Part shown: positions 34,368-44,184 of the stretch, piece by piece | How the letters are laid out: each line of letters begins with the position of its first letter | Numbering within the stretch: the first letter of the stretch is position 1 | Assembly (NCBI GenBank): GCA_048370855.1 | Contig: DBGEOK010000105.1 | Span: 1-64,000 of the forward strand | Direction: 5' to 3' | DNA from: Limiplasma sp048370855 | Lineage (GTDB): Bacteria; Bacillota; Clostridia; Christensenellales; Aristaeellaceae | Length of the DNA: 64,000 bases | Position numbers and translations under genes: made by a program | The notes under the pieces: model-generated | Told to the model about the DNA's origin: nothing | The model's database searches: none | The model's input: only the letters and a program-made list of their open reading frames with translations

Positions 34368-35774
34368 TCACCTTTCTGTTCTCTCGCCCCGAAGCGTGTT
34401 CGCCGCGGCGGAGGTGATGGTTACGGGAATGATTTTCCCGATATCCTCTGAGGAGCCGTCAAACGTGACGGTGACGTTGCGCGTCCCCTTGCCGGAAACC
34501 TTGGCTTTATCGCGCTTGGAGAGCCCTTCCACCAAAACGAGCTCCCGTTTGCCAACCATGCCGTGATGGACGCGGGAAGCGGAGGCCTCCACCTCCGCGA
34601 TCAGCTTTTCGATGCGGCGCGTGGATTCCTCCTCCGGGACGCGCCCTGGCATGGACGCGGCGCGCGTGCCGACGCGCGGCGAATAGATAAAGGTGAACGC
34701 CGCGTCGAAGCCGACCTCCCGTACCAGCGAGCATGTGTCTTCAAACTGGCTTTCCGTCTCGCCCGGAAAGCTGACGATCAGGTCCGTGGTCAGGCCGATG
34801 TCCGGGACTGCCGAACGGAGCTTTTCCACCTTGCGTAAATATTCCTCCCGCGTATAGCGCCGGTTCATCTGCCGAAGGATTTCGTCGCTGCCGCTTTGCG
34901 CGGGCAGATGAAGATGGTTGCAGATATGCCTGCTGCTGGCCATGACGTCGATCAGGTCGTCGCTCAGGTCCTTTGGGTGCGAGGTCATAAAGCGGATGCG
35001 CGGTATCCCCACGCCGTCAAGCGCCCTAAGCAGCGCGGGAAAGCTTTCCCCCTCCGGCAGGCCGGCGCCGTAGCTGTTCACATTTTGCCCAAGGAGCATG
35101 ATTTCTTGCACGCCGGCTTCGGCCAGCCGCTCCGCCTCCCGCAGGATATCCGCCGCCTTGCGCGAACGCTCGCGCCCGCGCACATAAGGCACGATGCAAT
35201 ACGAGCAAAAGTTGTCGCACCCGTACATGATGGTAATATAGGCGTGCCAGGGGGTAAGGCGCTTGACCGGCAGGCCCTCGGCAATCAGGCTTTCCTGATC
35301 GCTAAGGCTTACAACGCGCGATTTCCGCGTCAGCAAGGACAGCATGAGCTGCGGAAGGCGGTGGAGGTTATGCGTTCCAAAGGCGAGATCGATAAAGCGG
35401 TATTGCTTTAAAATCCGTTCCGCCATTTGAGGCTGCTGCACCATGCAGCCGCATACGCCGATCAGCAGACCCGGCTTTTCCTTCTTCAATTCTTTCAGCC
35501 AGGTGACGTTGCCCAGAGCGCGCCGCTCGGCGTTGTCGCGCACGCAGCAGGTATTAAAAAGCACAAAATCGGCGCTTCGCCGGTCCTCGGCTTCCGTCAT
35601 CCCCATGCTCAACAGCAGCCCCGCCAGCTTTTCGCTGTCGTGCGCGTTCATTTGGCAGCCGTAGGTGACGATATGAAAGGTTTGCGGACGCTCCGGCAGG
35701 GCGAGGACGGCGGCGGCGGCCCGCTCCTGTTCCCTTTGTTCTTCTTTAGTTACGTAGACAGGTTTATGTTGCAC
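34368..35774 (-). CDS. miaB: tRNA-2-methylthio-N6-dimethylallyladenosine synthase
   Basis: This radical-SAM methylthiotransferase adds the methylthio group to i6A37 of tRNA. The UPF0004 domain (YGCQMN, NTCCVRDNAE, GCMVQQ) is followed by the radical-SAM CxxxCxxC (YGCDNFCSYCIVPYVRG) and a TRAM domain near the C-terminus. I chose a GTG start at 35774, with AAGGAA about 9 bases upstream; an in-frame TTG at 35816 has no ribosome binding site. The product is 468 residues. It supplies the reaction after MiaA, encoded four genes downstream. Confidence 0.93.
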   Translation of the reverse strand: MQHKPVYVTKEEQREQERAAAAVLALPERPQTFHIVTYGCQMNAHDSEKLAGLLLSMGMTEAEDRRSADFVLFNTCCVRDNAERRALGNVTWLKELKKEKPGLLIGVCGCMVQQPQMAERILKQYRFIDLAFGTHNLHRLPQLMLSLLTRKSRVVSLSDQESLIAEGLPVKRLTPWHAYITIMYGCDNFCSYCIVPYVRGRERSRKAADILREAERLAEAGVQEIMLLGQNVNSYGAGLPEGESFPALLRALDGVGIPRIRFMTSHPKDLSDDLIDVMASSRHICNHLHLPAQSGSDEILRQMNRRYTREEYLRKVEKLRSAVPDIGLTTDLIVSFPGETESQFEDTCSLVREVGFDAAFTFIYSPRVGTRAASMPGRVPEEESTRRIEKLIAEVEASASRVHHGMVGKRELVLVEGLSKRDKAKVSGKGTRNVTVTFDGSSEDIGKIIPVTITSAAANTLRGERTER

Positions 35775-35827
35775 GAGCGCTGTTTCCTTTCCTAAAGCGG
35801 CAGAACGGATGAACAAAGGTTCGTTCG

Positions 35828-37036
35828 TCAGCCGGCAGGCGTTGCCCTAACGACGCGGCCGCTTTGGCGGCAAGCCCCGCAAGGCTCGGTCAAGGCGTCC
35901 CGCAGGGTGTCGCGCGTGCGCTTGCGCGTCATTTCCAACAGGCCCAGCCTTGTAAATCCATGAATCACCGTTTTGATACGGTCATCCCGGACGGCTTCTT
36001 CCATAGCGGACAGCACCCGCGCCCGCTCCTCGTCCGTGCGCATGTCGATAAAGTCGACCAGGATGATGCCGCTTAAATTGCGAAGCCTGATCTGACGCGC
36101 GATCTCCGGCGTCGCGGCAAGGTTTTGCTGAAGCGCCAGGCCGTTCCCGCTGTCATCCAGCACGTTGGCGCCGCTGTTTAAGTCGATTGTATGAAGCGCC
36201 TCGCGCTCGTCGATGACCAGGCTGCCCCCGTCCAGCTCCACCCGGCGGTTCAGCGCCTGAGCGAGCTGCGCGTCTATCCGGCTGCTTCGCCAAAGCGCGT
36301 CCAGCGCCGCGTCAGTAAGCCTGGTCCACGGGATATCCAAAGGGAACCCCTCGGGACGGTCCAGTCCCGCGCAGATTTCCAGGGGATGCCGGGCCGCGTA
36401 ATCACGGGCGAGCACCGAAACCATAGAAGGCTCGCGGCGCATGAGGGCCGGGGCCTTCCGGCACTCCGCCGACCGCCGTATTTCCTGCCACAGGGACCAA
36501 AGCTCCTCGGCCTCGGCGCGAACGTCCTCCATGGAGGCGGTCAGCGCCGCGTGACGAAGAATGAGGCCGAACCGGCCGCCGCCAACGGCTTGGCCGAGTT
36601 CTTTGACGCGCCTCCGGTCGGCGTCGTCCTGAATACGCTTGCTCAAGCCCACAAACAGGTTGTTCGGCATCACCAGCGCATATTGTCCCGGCAGAGCGAT
36701 ATCCCGCGTAAGGAAAGCGCCCTTGTCCCCCTTGGGGTCCTTGCGGACCTGAACAAGCACCTCCTGCCCGCTTCTGAGCGCCGCCGCGCCTTGCCTGCTA
36801 TGAAAGCTCTCGGCTTCCCGAAGGGGTAGAAAACCGTTTTGCGCAAGCCCAAGCCGCACAAACGCCGCGCCGACATCGGGCAGCACCCTTTCCACGCGGC
36901 CCAGGAAGATCGCGCCTACCAGGCTGTCCGCGCCGTCCTCCTCCCGGTAAAACTCCAACAGCTCCGAGCCCGAGAGCAAAGCGATTTGCGACGCCCGCGG
37001 CAAAGAGCGCAAAATCAGACGCATCGGCTTATCCAT
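35828..37036 (-). CDS. Ribonuclease G/E family protein
   Basis: This endoribonuclease of the RNase E/G catalytic core has 402 residues, with an embedded S1 domain (about 40-110) and catalytic aspartates in TIDLNSGA and ILVDFIDM. The zinc-link region is replaced by CGACRQSG near the C-terminus. It lacks the long scaffold tail of RNase E, as usual for RNase G. The ATG at 37036 is preceded by GGAGGAG and overlaps the TIGR03936 gene by 8 bases. Position next to TIGR03936/TIGR03960 is conserved in Clostridia. Confidence 0.9.
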   Translation of the reverse strand: MDKPMRLILRSLPRASQIALLSGSELLEFYREEDGADSLVGAIFLGRVERVLPDVGAAFVRLGLAQNGFLPLREAESFHSRQGAAALRSGQEVLVQVRKDPKGDKGAFLTRDIALPGQYALVMPNNLFVGLSKRIQDDADRRRVKELGQAVGGGRFGLILRHAALTASMEDVRAEAEELWSLWQEIRRSAECRKAPALMRREPSMVSVLARDYAARHPLEICAGLDRPEGFPLDIPWTRLTDAALDALWRSSRIDAQLAQALNRRVELDGGSLVIDEREALHTIDLNSGANVLDDSGNGLALQQNLAATPEIARQIRLRNLSGIILVDFIDMRTDEERARVLSAMEEAVRDDRIKTVIHGFTRLGLLEMTRKRTRDTLRDALTEPCGACRQSGRVVRATPAG

Positions 37037-37730
37037 CGGCCAGCTCCTCCAACGGCACGAGAGCTCCCTTTGGATTGCGGCCCAAAATCGCGGTGCGGGT
37101 CGTTTCAAAGTCAAAGGGCTCGGCGTCCGCAAACTCGCATAGGCAACGAAGCCAAAGCGAGGGCTTGAGCGCGCCCGCGCCGGTCTGTAGGGTTTCCAGG
37201 GTCAGACAAAATTCCCCGCCGTTTTTTTCCTCTTCCTCGATGCGCGCGTTTGCTACAAACGGGCGGATATCGCAAGGCTTTTCCCCGCTCTTGGTCCTGC
37301 GGACGGCGATATATTCCTCAAGGCGCATAAAATCTTCCAGTCTGCCGACCGCCTTCTTCGCCTCCGGCGTTTTGGCAAAGCGCGAAACATAGCGCGAGCC
37401 CGCCACCAGGGACATCAGCGTAGGAAAACCGTCCTCCACCGCCCGGCATTCCCGGACCTGGAGGCAGGCGGGCAGCGAAGCGTTCATGGCGTCCGTAAAG
37501 GCCCGCTCCGTCACGCCATCCTCCACGGGCACCTCCATAAGCTCCCGGAGGCCCGCCACGCCCACGCTCAGCGGGGCGGCGAAGCTAAGCCGGATATGGG
37601 GATTAAAGCCGTTGGAATAGCGGATGGGCAATCCGCTGCGCCTGAGCGCCCGCTGCATAGCGCGCATCAGATCCAGATGGCCGATAAAGCGAAGGTCCCT
37701 TCCTTTTTCAAACACAACCATCATCCGCAT
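37029..37730 (-). CDS. TIGR03936 (DUF2344) family radical-SAM-associated protein
   Basis: This 233-residue protein begins RMMVVFEKGRDLRFIGHLDLM and has YSNGFNPHIRLSFAAPLSVG, both diagnostic of the DUF2344/TIGR03936 family. Members are always found beside, or fused to, a TIGR03960 radical-SAM protein, as here, but the function of the pair is unknown. Start ATG at 37730 overlaps the upstream gene by 10 bases. Confidence 0.88.
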   Translation of the reverse strand: MRMMVVFEKGRDLRFIGHLDLMRAMQRALRRSGLPIRYSNGFNPHIRLSFAAPLSVGVAGLRELMEVPVEDGVTERAFTDAMNASLPACLQVRECRAVEDGFPTLMSLVAGSRYVSRFAKTPEAKKAVGRLEDFMRLEEYIAVRRTKSGEKPCDIRPFVANARIEEEEKNGGEFCLTLETLQTGAGALKPSLWLRCLCEFADAEPFDFETTRTAILGRNPKGALVPLEELADG

Positions 37731-39565
37731 GCCTTGCACGCCCCCTTCAGGGTCTGCAATCCGCAGCCGTTGCATCCCTCGCGGCAGTCCCGCGTGGTCT
37801 CAGCCCGGACGGCCTTTTCGTATTCCCTGCGGAGAAACGCCTTGCTGACGCCCGCGTCGATATGGTCCCACGGCAGCGTTTCATCCGCCGCGCGCTTGCG
37901 GTGCGCGTAAAACGAAACGCTCAGGCCGCAATCGTCGAACGCCTGCCGCCAAAGATCGTAGCGGAAGCGCTCGGTCCAGCCGTCCAGCAGACAGCCCAGC
38001 TCCCACGCCCGGTATAGGACGTTCGCCAACCGCCGGTCGCCTACCGCGAAGCACGCCTCGATTTGGCTGACGGCGGAATCGTGATAATGGAAGCTGGCCG
38101 CGCGAAGCGGCAGAAACAGGTCCTTCACCAGCCGCTGCTTGCGCCTTACGGTTTCCGGCTCGTCCTGAGCGCACCACTGGAAGGGCGTAAAGGGCTTGGG
38201 AACAAACACGGACGCGCTGCAGGTAATGCGCAACCCCTTTACGCGCTTTTCCCTGGGTACGCCGTAATACGCGGAAGCCGCGGTTTGCGCCAGCCGCGCG
38301 ATGCCCTTGAGGTCCTCGTCGGTTTCGGTGGGCAGGCCCGTCATAAAATAGAGCTTCACGGCGTTCCAGCCGTTGGAAAAGGCGTTGGTCAGGGTATTGA
38401 TTAGGTCCTGTTCGGTCACGTTTTTGTTAATCACATCCCTTAGCCGCTGCGTGCCCGCCTCAGGGGCGAAGGTCAGGCTGCTCTTTTTGACCTGCTGCGT
38501 CTGCGCCAGGGTGTCCTGCACAAACTTGTCCACCCGCAGGCTGGGCAGCGAAAGCGATACCCGCTTGTCCGCCAGTTCCTCCGTCAAGCGCGCGGAAAGC
38601 TCCGCGATGCGGGAATAGTCGCTCGAGGAGAGGGAGGAGAGGGAAATTTCCTCGTATCCCGTGTTTCGCACGGACTCCTTTGCCAGCTCCACCAGCTTGT
38701 CCACGCTTCGTTCGCGTACCGGGCGATAGAGCATGCCCGCCTGGCAAAACCGGCAGCCGCGCGTACAGCCGCGCATGATTTCCAGCATAATGCGGTCAAA
38801 CACCGCCTGGACGTAGGGCACGGGCGGATGGGTGGGCGCGTAGGCGGCGTCCATATCGGGAAGGATACGCTTGCGCACGCGCTCCGGCGCGGAACCGTCA
38901 ACCGGCCGCAGGCTTTTGAGCGTGCCGTCTGGGTTATACTCGTCCCGGTAAAGGGACGGAACGTATACGCCCTCCAGCCCGGCAAGCCGGCGAAGGGTTT
39001 CCGCGCGTGAAACCTTGTTTTTTTTGCATTCCCGAATTAAATCGGTCAGCTCGATGATGACCTCTTCCCCGTCGCCGATCATAAAGGCGTCGATGAACAG
39101 GGAAAGCGGCTCCGGGTTAAAGGCGCACGGGCCGCCCGCCACCACGATGGGGTCCTCCTCCGAACGGTCGGCGTTTTTGACGGAAACGCCGCCCAGGCTG
39201 AGCATTTCCAGAATGTTGGTATAGCTCATTTCATATTGCAGGGTAAAGCCCACAATATCGAAACGGCAGAGGGGTTTCCGGCTTTCCAGTGAAAACAGCG
39301 CGACGCCGTTGTGCTTCATCTCCGCGAGCATATCCACCCACGGCATGCACACGCGCTCGCAAACGGCATAAGGGAGGTTGTTTAGAATTTCATACAAAAT
39401 TTTCATGCCCAGATGGCTCATTGCCACCTCGTAGGTGTCCGGAAAGCAGAAGGCAAACGTAATTTCGGCGGATTCAAAGGGCTTCAGCGCCGCGTTCATT
39501 TCGCTGCCGGTATAGCGCGCGGGCTTTTCCACGCGGGAAAGGAGCGCGTCAAGACGATCGGTCAT
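37721..39565 (-). CDS. TIGR03960 family B12-binding radical SAM protein
   Basis: This radical-SAM protein of 614 residues has an N-terminal cobalamin-binding-like domain and a CxxxCxxC motif in MRGCTRGCRFCQAG. A C-terminal cysteine cluster (CREGCNGCG, then CKACG) may bind a second metal. The substrate is unknown, though the invariable pairing with TIGR03936 and proximity to RNase G and ribosomal/tRNA genes suggest RNA or ribosome modification. ATG at 39565 follows GGAGG. It opens the long minus-strand operon that runs down to the methionine gamma-lyase gene. Confidence 0.88.
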   Translation of the reverse strand: MTDRLDALLSRVEKPARYTGSEMNAALKPFESAEITFAFCFPDTYEVAMSHLGMKILYEILNNLPYAVCERVCMPWVDMLAEMKHNGVALFSLESRKPLCRFDIVGFTLQYEMSYTNILEMLSLGGVSVKNADRSEEDPIVVAGGPCAFNPEPLSLFIDAFMIGDGEEVIIELTDLIRECKKNKVSRAETLRRLAGLEGVYVPSLYRDEYNPDGTLKSLRPVDGSAPERVRKRILPDMDAAYAPTHPPVPYVQAVFDRIMLEIMRGCTRGCRFCQAGMLYRPVRERSVDKLVELAKESVRNTGYEEISLSSLSSSDYSRIAELSARLTEELADKRVSLSLPSLRVDKFVQDTLAQTQQVKKSSLTFAPEAGTQRLRDVINKNVTEQDLINTLTNAFSNGWNAVKLYFMTGLPTETDEDLKGIARLAQTAASAYYGVPREKRVKGLRITCSASVFVPKPFTPFQWCAQDEPETVRRKQRLVKDLFLPLRAASFHYHDSAVSQIEACFAVGDRRLANVLYRAWELGCLLDGWTERFRYDLWRQAFDDCGLSVSFYAHRKRAADETLPWDHIDAGVSKAFLRREYEKAVRAETTRDCREGCNGCGLQTLKGACKACG

Positions 39566-39597
39566 AGGTCCTCCTTTGGTAAAGTGCATACATGTTT

Positions 39598-39626
39598 ATG
39601 ATATCATGCCCGTTAACGGGTTTCAA
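39598..39626 (-). promoter_or_regulatory. Promoter of the TIGR03960-mutS-mutL-miaA operon, with palindrome in spacer
   Basis: The minus strand has TTGAAA, 17 bases and TATCAT, about 35 bases upstream of the first gene. A perfect 12-bp palindrome, CCCGTTAACGGG (39609-39620), fills most of the spacer, and ATGATATCAT overlaps the -10. A regulator bound there would compete with polymerase. Confidence 0.7.
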
Positions 39627-39968
39627 GCGATCATCGGAAATTTATGCGTCCAGCGTGAGGACCGTTCGTCATATCAAGCGCCGCATCGTATGAAAAAGCC
39701 GCCACTTAGCATCGGGCCCGCGACAGGCCGGTCTCGGCCTGGGGTATGCGTTCAGGGCTCCGGGGCCAAACGAAACCGTCCGCCTTTGTCAGCCGGGCCG
39801 TCCGCGACCAAGCCAAGAGAAATGGGCACAATCGGGTTGTGCGGTACAACGGATCAAACGCCGTTCATGTGAGCCGCGCGGCTTCGCCTGATGGTATAGA
39901 AACCCGAAAACAGCGAAGCCTAGCTCCACAGCCGTTTATGGCGAATATGGAGAACAGGAGGGGCGTGG
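39627..39968. other. Spacer upstream of the YyaL-like gene
   Basis: No gene is supported in these 340 bases. Short open frames exist on the plus strand but lack ribosome binding sites and domains. A promoter for the YyaL-like gene was not clearly read. Confidence 0.4.
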
Positions 39969-41735
39969 ATGAATCGCCTTCAGAATGAAAAATCACCTTA
40001 TTTAGCCATGCACGCCGGGAATCCCGTCGATTGGTATCCATGGTGCGAGGAGGCGTTCAGCGCCGCCCGCGATCAGGACAAGCCCATTTTTTTGAGCGTC
40101 GGCTATTCCTCGTGCCACTGGTGCCATGTGATTGCGCGCGAATCCTTTGAGGATGAGGAGATCGCCTCCCTGCTGAACGAACGCTTTATTTGCGTCAAGG
40201 TGGACAAGGAGGAGCGCCCGGATGTAGACGCGGTCTACATGGATGCCGTTCAGCTCTCGACAGGCTCCGGCGGGTGGCCGATGACCGTGCTGATGACGCC
40301 GGATGGAGAGCCGTTTTTTGCCGCCACTTATCTGCCAAAGGAATCCCGAAACGGCACGCTGGGCCTGAAAGACCTGCTTACGTCCGCTGCCCGGCTGTGG
40401 AAAAGCGACCGGAAGGCCGCGCTGGAAACGGCGCGCGATTTGACCAGGCGCATGCGGAACATGGCGGACGCAAAGCCTGAAGCCGCCGTTCAATCCGCGG
40501 CGGATCTTTTTAAGCGCGCTTTACGGGCCTATGCGGCGACCTATGACAAACGCTGGGGCGGATTTGGAGGCGCGCCCAAATTTCCATCCGCGCATAACCT
40601 GCTTTTTTTACTCAAGCTGTATGAGCGCACGGGCGAGCCCGACGCGCTTGCTATGGCGGAAGGCACGCTGGAGCATATGTTTCGCGGCGGCATATTCGAC
40701 CATCTGGGCGGCGGCTTTTGCCGGTACAGCGTAGATGAAAAATGGCTGACGCCGCATTTTGAGAAGATGCTCTATGATAACGCGCTGCTTCTATGGGCAT
40801 ATGCCGAAGCCTGGCGCGTGACGAAAAAGCCCCTATACCGCGCCGTCGCAGAGCGAACGGCTGGATATGTGCTCAGAGAAATGACGGGCGCTGAGGGCGG
40901 GTTTTTCTGCTCGCAGGACGCGGACAGCCAAGGAAGCGAGGGCGCCTTTTACCTGTTCACCCCCGAGGAGGTCCGCAAGGCGCTTGGTCAGGCGGACGGA
41001 GCGCGCTTTTGCCTTCAATACGACATTACGGATCGCGGAAATTTTGAAGGAAAAAGCATTCCCAATTTGATTGGCAAAACGGATGACGCGCTCGCGGCTT
41101 TCCTTCCGCTGTGCCAAAAGCTCTATGAATACCGCCGTGACAGGATGCCGTTGGGGCTTGATGACAAGGCGCTGACCTCGTGGAACGCGCTGATGATTAC
41201 GGCGCTCGCCGCGGCGGCGAGGGCGCTGGGCGAGCCGCGCTACCTGGACGCCGCCAAAAGGGCGGAGGCGTTTGTGCGTAAAAACCTGACGGATGAAAGC
41301 GGCGGGCTGCTGCTGCGCTACCGGGACGGCGAGGCGAAGGGGGCGGGCGTGCTCGCGGATTACGCCTGCTATGCCATGGCCTTGACCGAGCTCTACCGGG
41401 CTTCCGGGGATCGGGCTTACCTGGACCGGGCGGGGCTTAGCGCCGACAGAATGGCCGAGCTTTTCCGCGACCCGCAATCCGGCGGCTATTACCTCTATTC
41501 CTCGAAGAGCGAGGCGTTGATTACGCGGCCCAAGGAGACATGGGACGCCGCTATGCCCTCCGGCAACGCCTGCGCGGCGTTTGCCCTCGCGCGCCTGGCC
41601 GCCTGGACCGGGGTCGCGCGCCGGCAGGAGGACGCAAAGGAGCAGTTCCGCTTCCTATTGGGCGAGGCGGCCGCCTACCCGACCGGCTACGGCTTCGCGC
41701 TGTATGCCGCCGCGTGCGCGCGGGATCTCCCGTAG
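39969..41735 (+). CDS. Thioredoxin domain-containing protein (YyaL/DUF255 family)
   Basis: This 588-residue protein has an N-terminal thioredoxin-like DUF255 domain with the signature NPVDWYPWCEEAF and YSSCHWCHV, followed by an (alpha/alpha)6-barrel region with AFYLFTPEEV and TSWNALMI. Relatives (YyaL, human SPATA20) are usually around 650-800 residues, so this is slightly short. The biochemical function is unknown; redox or sugar epimerase-like activity is only inferred. The ATG at 39969 has AGGAGG 8 bases upstream. It converges with the endonuclease IV gene. Confidence 0.88.
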   Translation: MNRLQNEKSPYLAMHAGNPVDWYPWCEEAFSAARDQDKPIFLSVGYSSCHWCHVIARESFEDEEIASLLNERFICVKVDKEERPDVDAVYMDAVQLSTGSGGWPMTVLMTPDGEPFFAATYLPKESRNGTLGLKDLLTSAARLWKSDRKAALETARDLTRRMRNMADAKPEAAVQSAADLFKRALRAYAATYDKRWGGFGGAPKFPSAHNLLFLLKLYERTGEPDALAMAEGTLEHMFRGGIFDHLGGGFCRYSVDEKWLTPHFEKMLYDNALLLWAYAEAWRVTKKPLYRAVAERTAGYVLREMTGAEGGFFCSQDADSQGSEGAFYLFTPEEVRKALGQADGARFCLQYDITDRGNFEGKSIPNLIGKTDDALAAFLPLCQKLYEYRRDRMPLGLDDKALTSWNALMITALAAAARALGEPRYLDAAKRAEAFVRKNLTDESGGLLLRYRDGEAKGAGVLADYACYAMALTELYRASGDRAYLDRAGLSADRMAELFRDPQSGGYYLYSSKSEALITRPKETWDAAMPSGNACAAFALARLAAWTGVARRQEDAKEQFRFLLGEAAAYPTGYGFALYAAACARDLP

Positions 41736-41760
41736 CGCGGCTGGAAGGGCGGGGCTCGTT

Positions 41761-42603
41761 CTACCGTCCGTTTTCCCCGACGCATTCCCGTATTTTGGCA
41801 ATTTCCTCCCGGTGTCCCCGGTCGTCCAGAGGCGTTTCCAGGTAAAAAGGCAGGCCGCGCAGCGCCGGATGGGTCAGAACCCGCAAAAGCGCTTCCAGGC
41901 CGATTGCTCCTTTTCCTATTTCCGCGTGCCTGTCCTTACGCGAGCCAAGGGCCGTCAGGCTGTCGTTGAAATGAACGGCGCGCAGAAGTTCGAGGCCAAG
42001 CACGCGGTCAAACGCCTCCAGCACATCCTCCAGGCCGTTTGCGATATCGTACCCCGCCGCAAACACGTGGCAGGTGTCCAGGCAAACGGCGACGCGTTCC
42101 GGATGCGCCAACCCGTCCCGAATTTCCCTGAGCTGCTCAAAGTGATCCCCAATCTCGGTTCCCTTGCCGCTCATTGTTTCCAGCAGGACGGTGATGCGCT
42201 CCTTCCCCGTGACGGCCTGGTTGATGCCGGAAATCACATTTCGGATGGCTTCCTTTTCTCCGACGCCCGTATGGGACCCGGGATGAAAAACCAGCGCCTC
42301 GATACCCAGCGCGTCCATACGGGCCACATCCTCCCGGAGCACCGTGCAGCCAAAGCGAAAGACCTTTTCCTGCGGGCTGGCGAGGTTCATGGTGTAGGGC
42401 GCGTGCGCCAAAAGCGGGCCAAAGCCTTGCTCACGGCGAATGCGCTGGAACGCCTCCGTTTCCCCTGGGGCCGGCGTGCGAAAACTGGAGCCTCTTGGGT
42501 TCCGGCTGAAAATTTGGAAGGTGCTGGCCCCCATCTCCGCCGCTGCCAGCGCGGTTTTGTCCAAGCCTTGCGCAATGGAAAGGTGCGGCCCAATCGTAAG
42601 CAT
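41761..42603 (-). CDS. nfo: Deoxyribonuclease IV (endonuclease IV)
   Basis: This zinc-dependent AP endonuclease acts in base-excision repair. The 280-residue product has the metal ligands and motifs of the family in order: HAPYTMN, FHPGSHTGVG, LETMSGKG, CLDTCHVFAAGYD and HFNDSL. ATG at 42603 follows a GGAGGAGG site, so the upstream extension of the open frame was not used. It is a single-gene unit, divergent from xdhC. Confidence 0.93.
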   Translation of the reverse strand: MLTIGPHLSIAQGLDKTALAAAEMGASTFQIFSRNPRGSSFRTPAPGETEAFQRIRREQGFGPLLAHAPYTMNLASPQEKVFRFGCTVLREDVARMDALGIEALVFHPGSHTGVGEKEAIRNVISGINQAVTGKERITVLLETMSGKGTEIGDHFEQLREIRDGLAHPERVAVCLDTCHVFAAGYDIANGLEDVLEAFDRVLGLELLRAVHFNDSLTALGSRKDRHAEIGKGAIGLEALLRVLTHPALRGLPFYLETPLDDRGHREEIAKIRECVGENGR

Positions 42604-42899
42604 GGCTCCTCCTCCCCGCGCGGCATGGACGCTTCCCCGCCGCGACGTTTTTAAAGTACGGACCGTCATGAGCATAGCAGCTTTAACAGCCGGCGGCAAC
42701 CCCTGTTTTGTGGGCGGAACGGCGATATTTGGACTTAGGATGACGCCGTCCCTGGTTTTGGGACGCGGAAATCAGCTTTGTCCATGCATATGCGCCGTTC
42801 AATTTATGACGCTCCATATCAGGGAGAAAATCGGCGGTTTTTGGATGCGTCCCCTATTGACAACCAAGCCGGGTTTCCGTTGCTTTTCGGGCCGTTCCG
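42604..42899. other. Spacer between nfo and xdhC promoter
   Basis: No gene or RNA was recognised. A second TTGACA at about 42858 occurs without a matching -10. The nfo promoter should lie here on the minus strand but is not clear. Confidence 0.35.
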
Positions 42900-42927
42900 T
42901 TGACAAGCCCCCTTTGGCGGTTATAAT
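42900..42927 (+). promoter_or_regulatory. xdhC promoter
   Basis: TTGACA (42900-42905) and TATAAT (42922-42927), both perfect hexamers, with a 16-base spacer. The xdhC start codon is 45 bases downstream. Confidence 0.8.
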
Positions 42928-42971
42928 GGACTTACATCCGGCGCGCCACGCGCCCTGAGAGGATCGATGTG

Positions 42972-43991
42972 ATGAAGGCGCTTCTTTTTTCCTGCCTGCG
43001 CTTGCTGGAGGCCGGGCAGACCGCCGCGCTCGCTACCGTGCTTGAGAGAAACGGGTCCGCGCCCCGGGGCGCGGGCGCTTGCATGCTGGTCCGCTCTGAC
43101 GGACAGACCGAAGGGACCGTCGGGGGCGGCGAGGTAGAGCGCCGCGTTCACGAGCGGGCGCTAAAGTGCATCGCCCTTGGCCGCTCAGACCTGTTTCGTT
43201 ACCGGCTCGCCCCGAACGGCGCGGAGGATATCGGCATGGTGTGCGGCGGCGAGGTGGAGGTCTGCTGCTGGGTGCTGAAGCCCGACGACGCCCATGCCTT
43301 GGCCCTTTTCCGGCTGCTCGGAGACCTTGCGCGGAGCGGGACCGACGCATGGCTCGTCCGGCAGATCCAAGAGGATGGAACCGTAACGGACGCGGGCGTC
43401 TATGCGAACGGCGGCCTGTCGCTGGCGAGCGCCATTTCCGCCTCGGAAGCGGTTTTGCTGCTGGGCCGCCGCCCGGCGCTGGCAAAAGGCGCTTCCAGGC
43501 TGTTTGCCGAACCTATCCTCCGCGAGAGCCACGCCTATGTGTTTGGCGGCGGTCACATCGCGCGGGAGCTGGTTCCCCTTCTCGCCCGGCTGGACTTCTC
43601 CCCCGTCGTGTTTGACGACCGGGAAGCATTCGCATCCGACGCGCTTTTTCCCCAAGCCGACCGCGTCGTCCTGGGCGATTTTTGCGATATTTCGCTTAAA
43701 ATCCGCCTTTGCGCGGCGGATTACGCCGTCATCATGACGCGCGGACACCGTTACGACCTTACGCTGCTGACGCAGGCGCTTCGCACGCCGGCGTGCTATA
43801 TCGGGCTGATCGGCAGCCGGAGCAAAATCGCGCATACAAAAGGCCAGCTTTTTAAGGCGGGTTTTTCTGAAACGGATTTTGCGCGCGTTCATACGCCCGT
43901 CGGGCTTCCGATTCACGCGGAGACGCCCGCAGAAATCGCGGTCAGCATCGCGGCGGAAATGATTTTGCACAGGAGCGGCCAAGCCGGGTAA
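42972..43991 (+). CDS. xdhC: XdhC/CoxI family molybdenum hydroxylase maturation protein
   Basis: XdhC-type proteins bind molybdenum cofactor and help insert the sulfur (or selenium) ligand into xanthine dehydrogenase-type enzymes. The 339-residue product has the N-terminal VERNGSAPRGAGA and GTVGGGEVE motifs and a C-terminal Rossmann domain (VFGGGHIARELVPLL, then YIGLIGSRSK). The ATG at 42972 is preceded by AGAGGA; an in-frame GTG at 42969 is adjacent. It is at the left end of the selenium/molybdenum island, alone behind its own promoter. Confidence 0.9.
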   Translation: MKALLFSCLRLLEAGQTAALATVLERNGSAPRGAGACMLVRSDGQTEGTVGGGEVERRVHERALKCIALGRSDLFRYRLAPNGAEDIGMVCGGEVEVCCWVLKPDDAHALALFRLLGDLARSGTDAWLVRQIQEDGTVTDAGVYANGGLSLASAISASEAVLLLGRRPALAKGASRLFAEPILRESHAYVFGGGHIARELVPLLARLDFSPVVFDDREAFASDALFPQADRVVLGDFCDISLKIRLCAADYAVIMTRGHRYDLTLLTQALRTPACYIGLIGSRSKIAHTKGQLFKAGFSETDFARVHTPVGLPIHAETPAEIAVSIAAEMILHRSGQAG

Positions 43992-44184
43992 GCCGCGTGA
44001 CGTTGGGACGCTTCGGCCTGACTCCCGTATGCCCGGTCCGCCGTGCGGCCCCCGCTTTATTGGCCGAGCCGCAACGCCGCATCTTTCCATGGGGAGCGTC
44101 CGGCGCGGCCTTCCTCCCGCACGGCCTGGCCTATACGCCAAATGCGCAAGCGCATTCGGCAAAGCGCCGGGCCCTTGGACGCGC

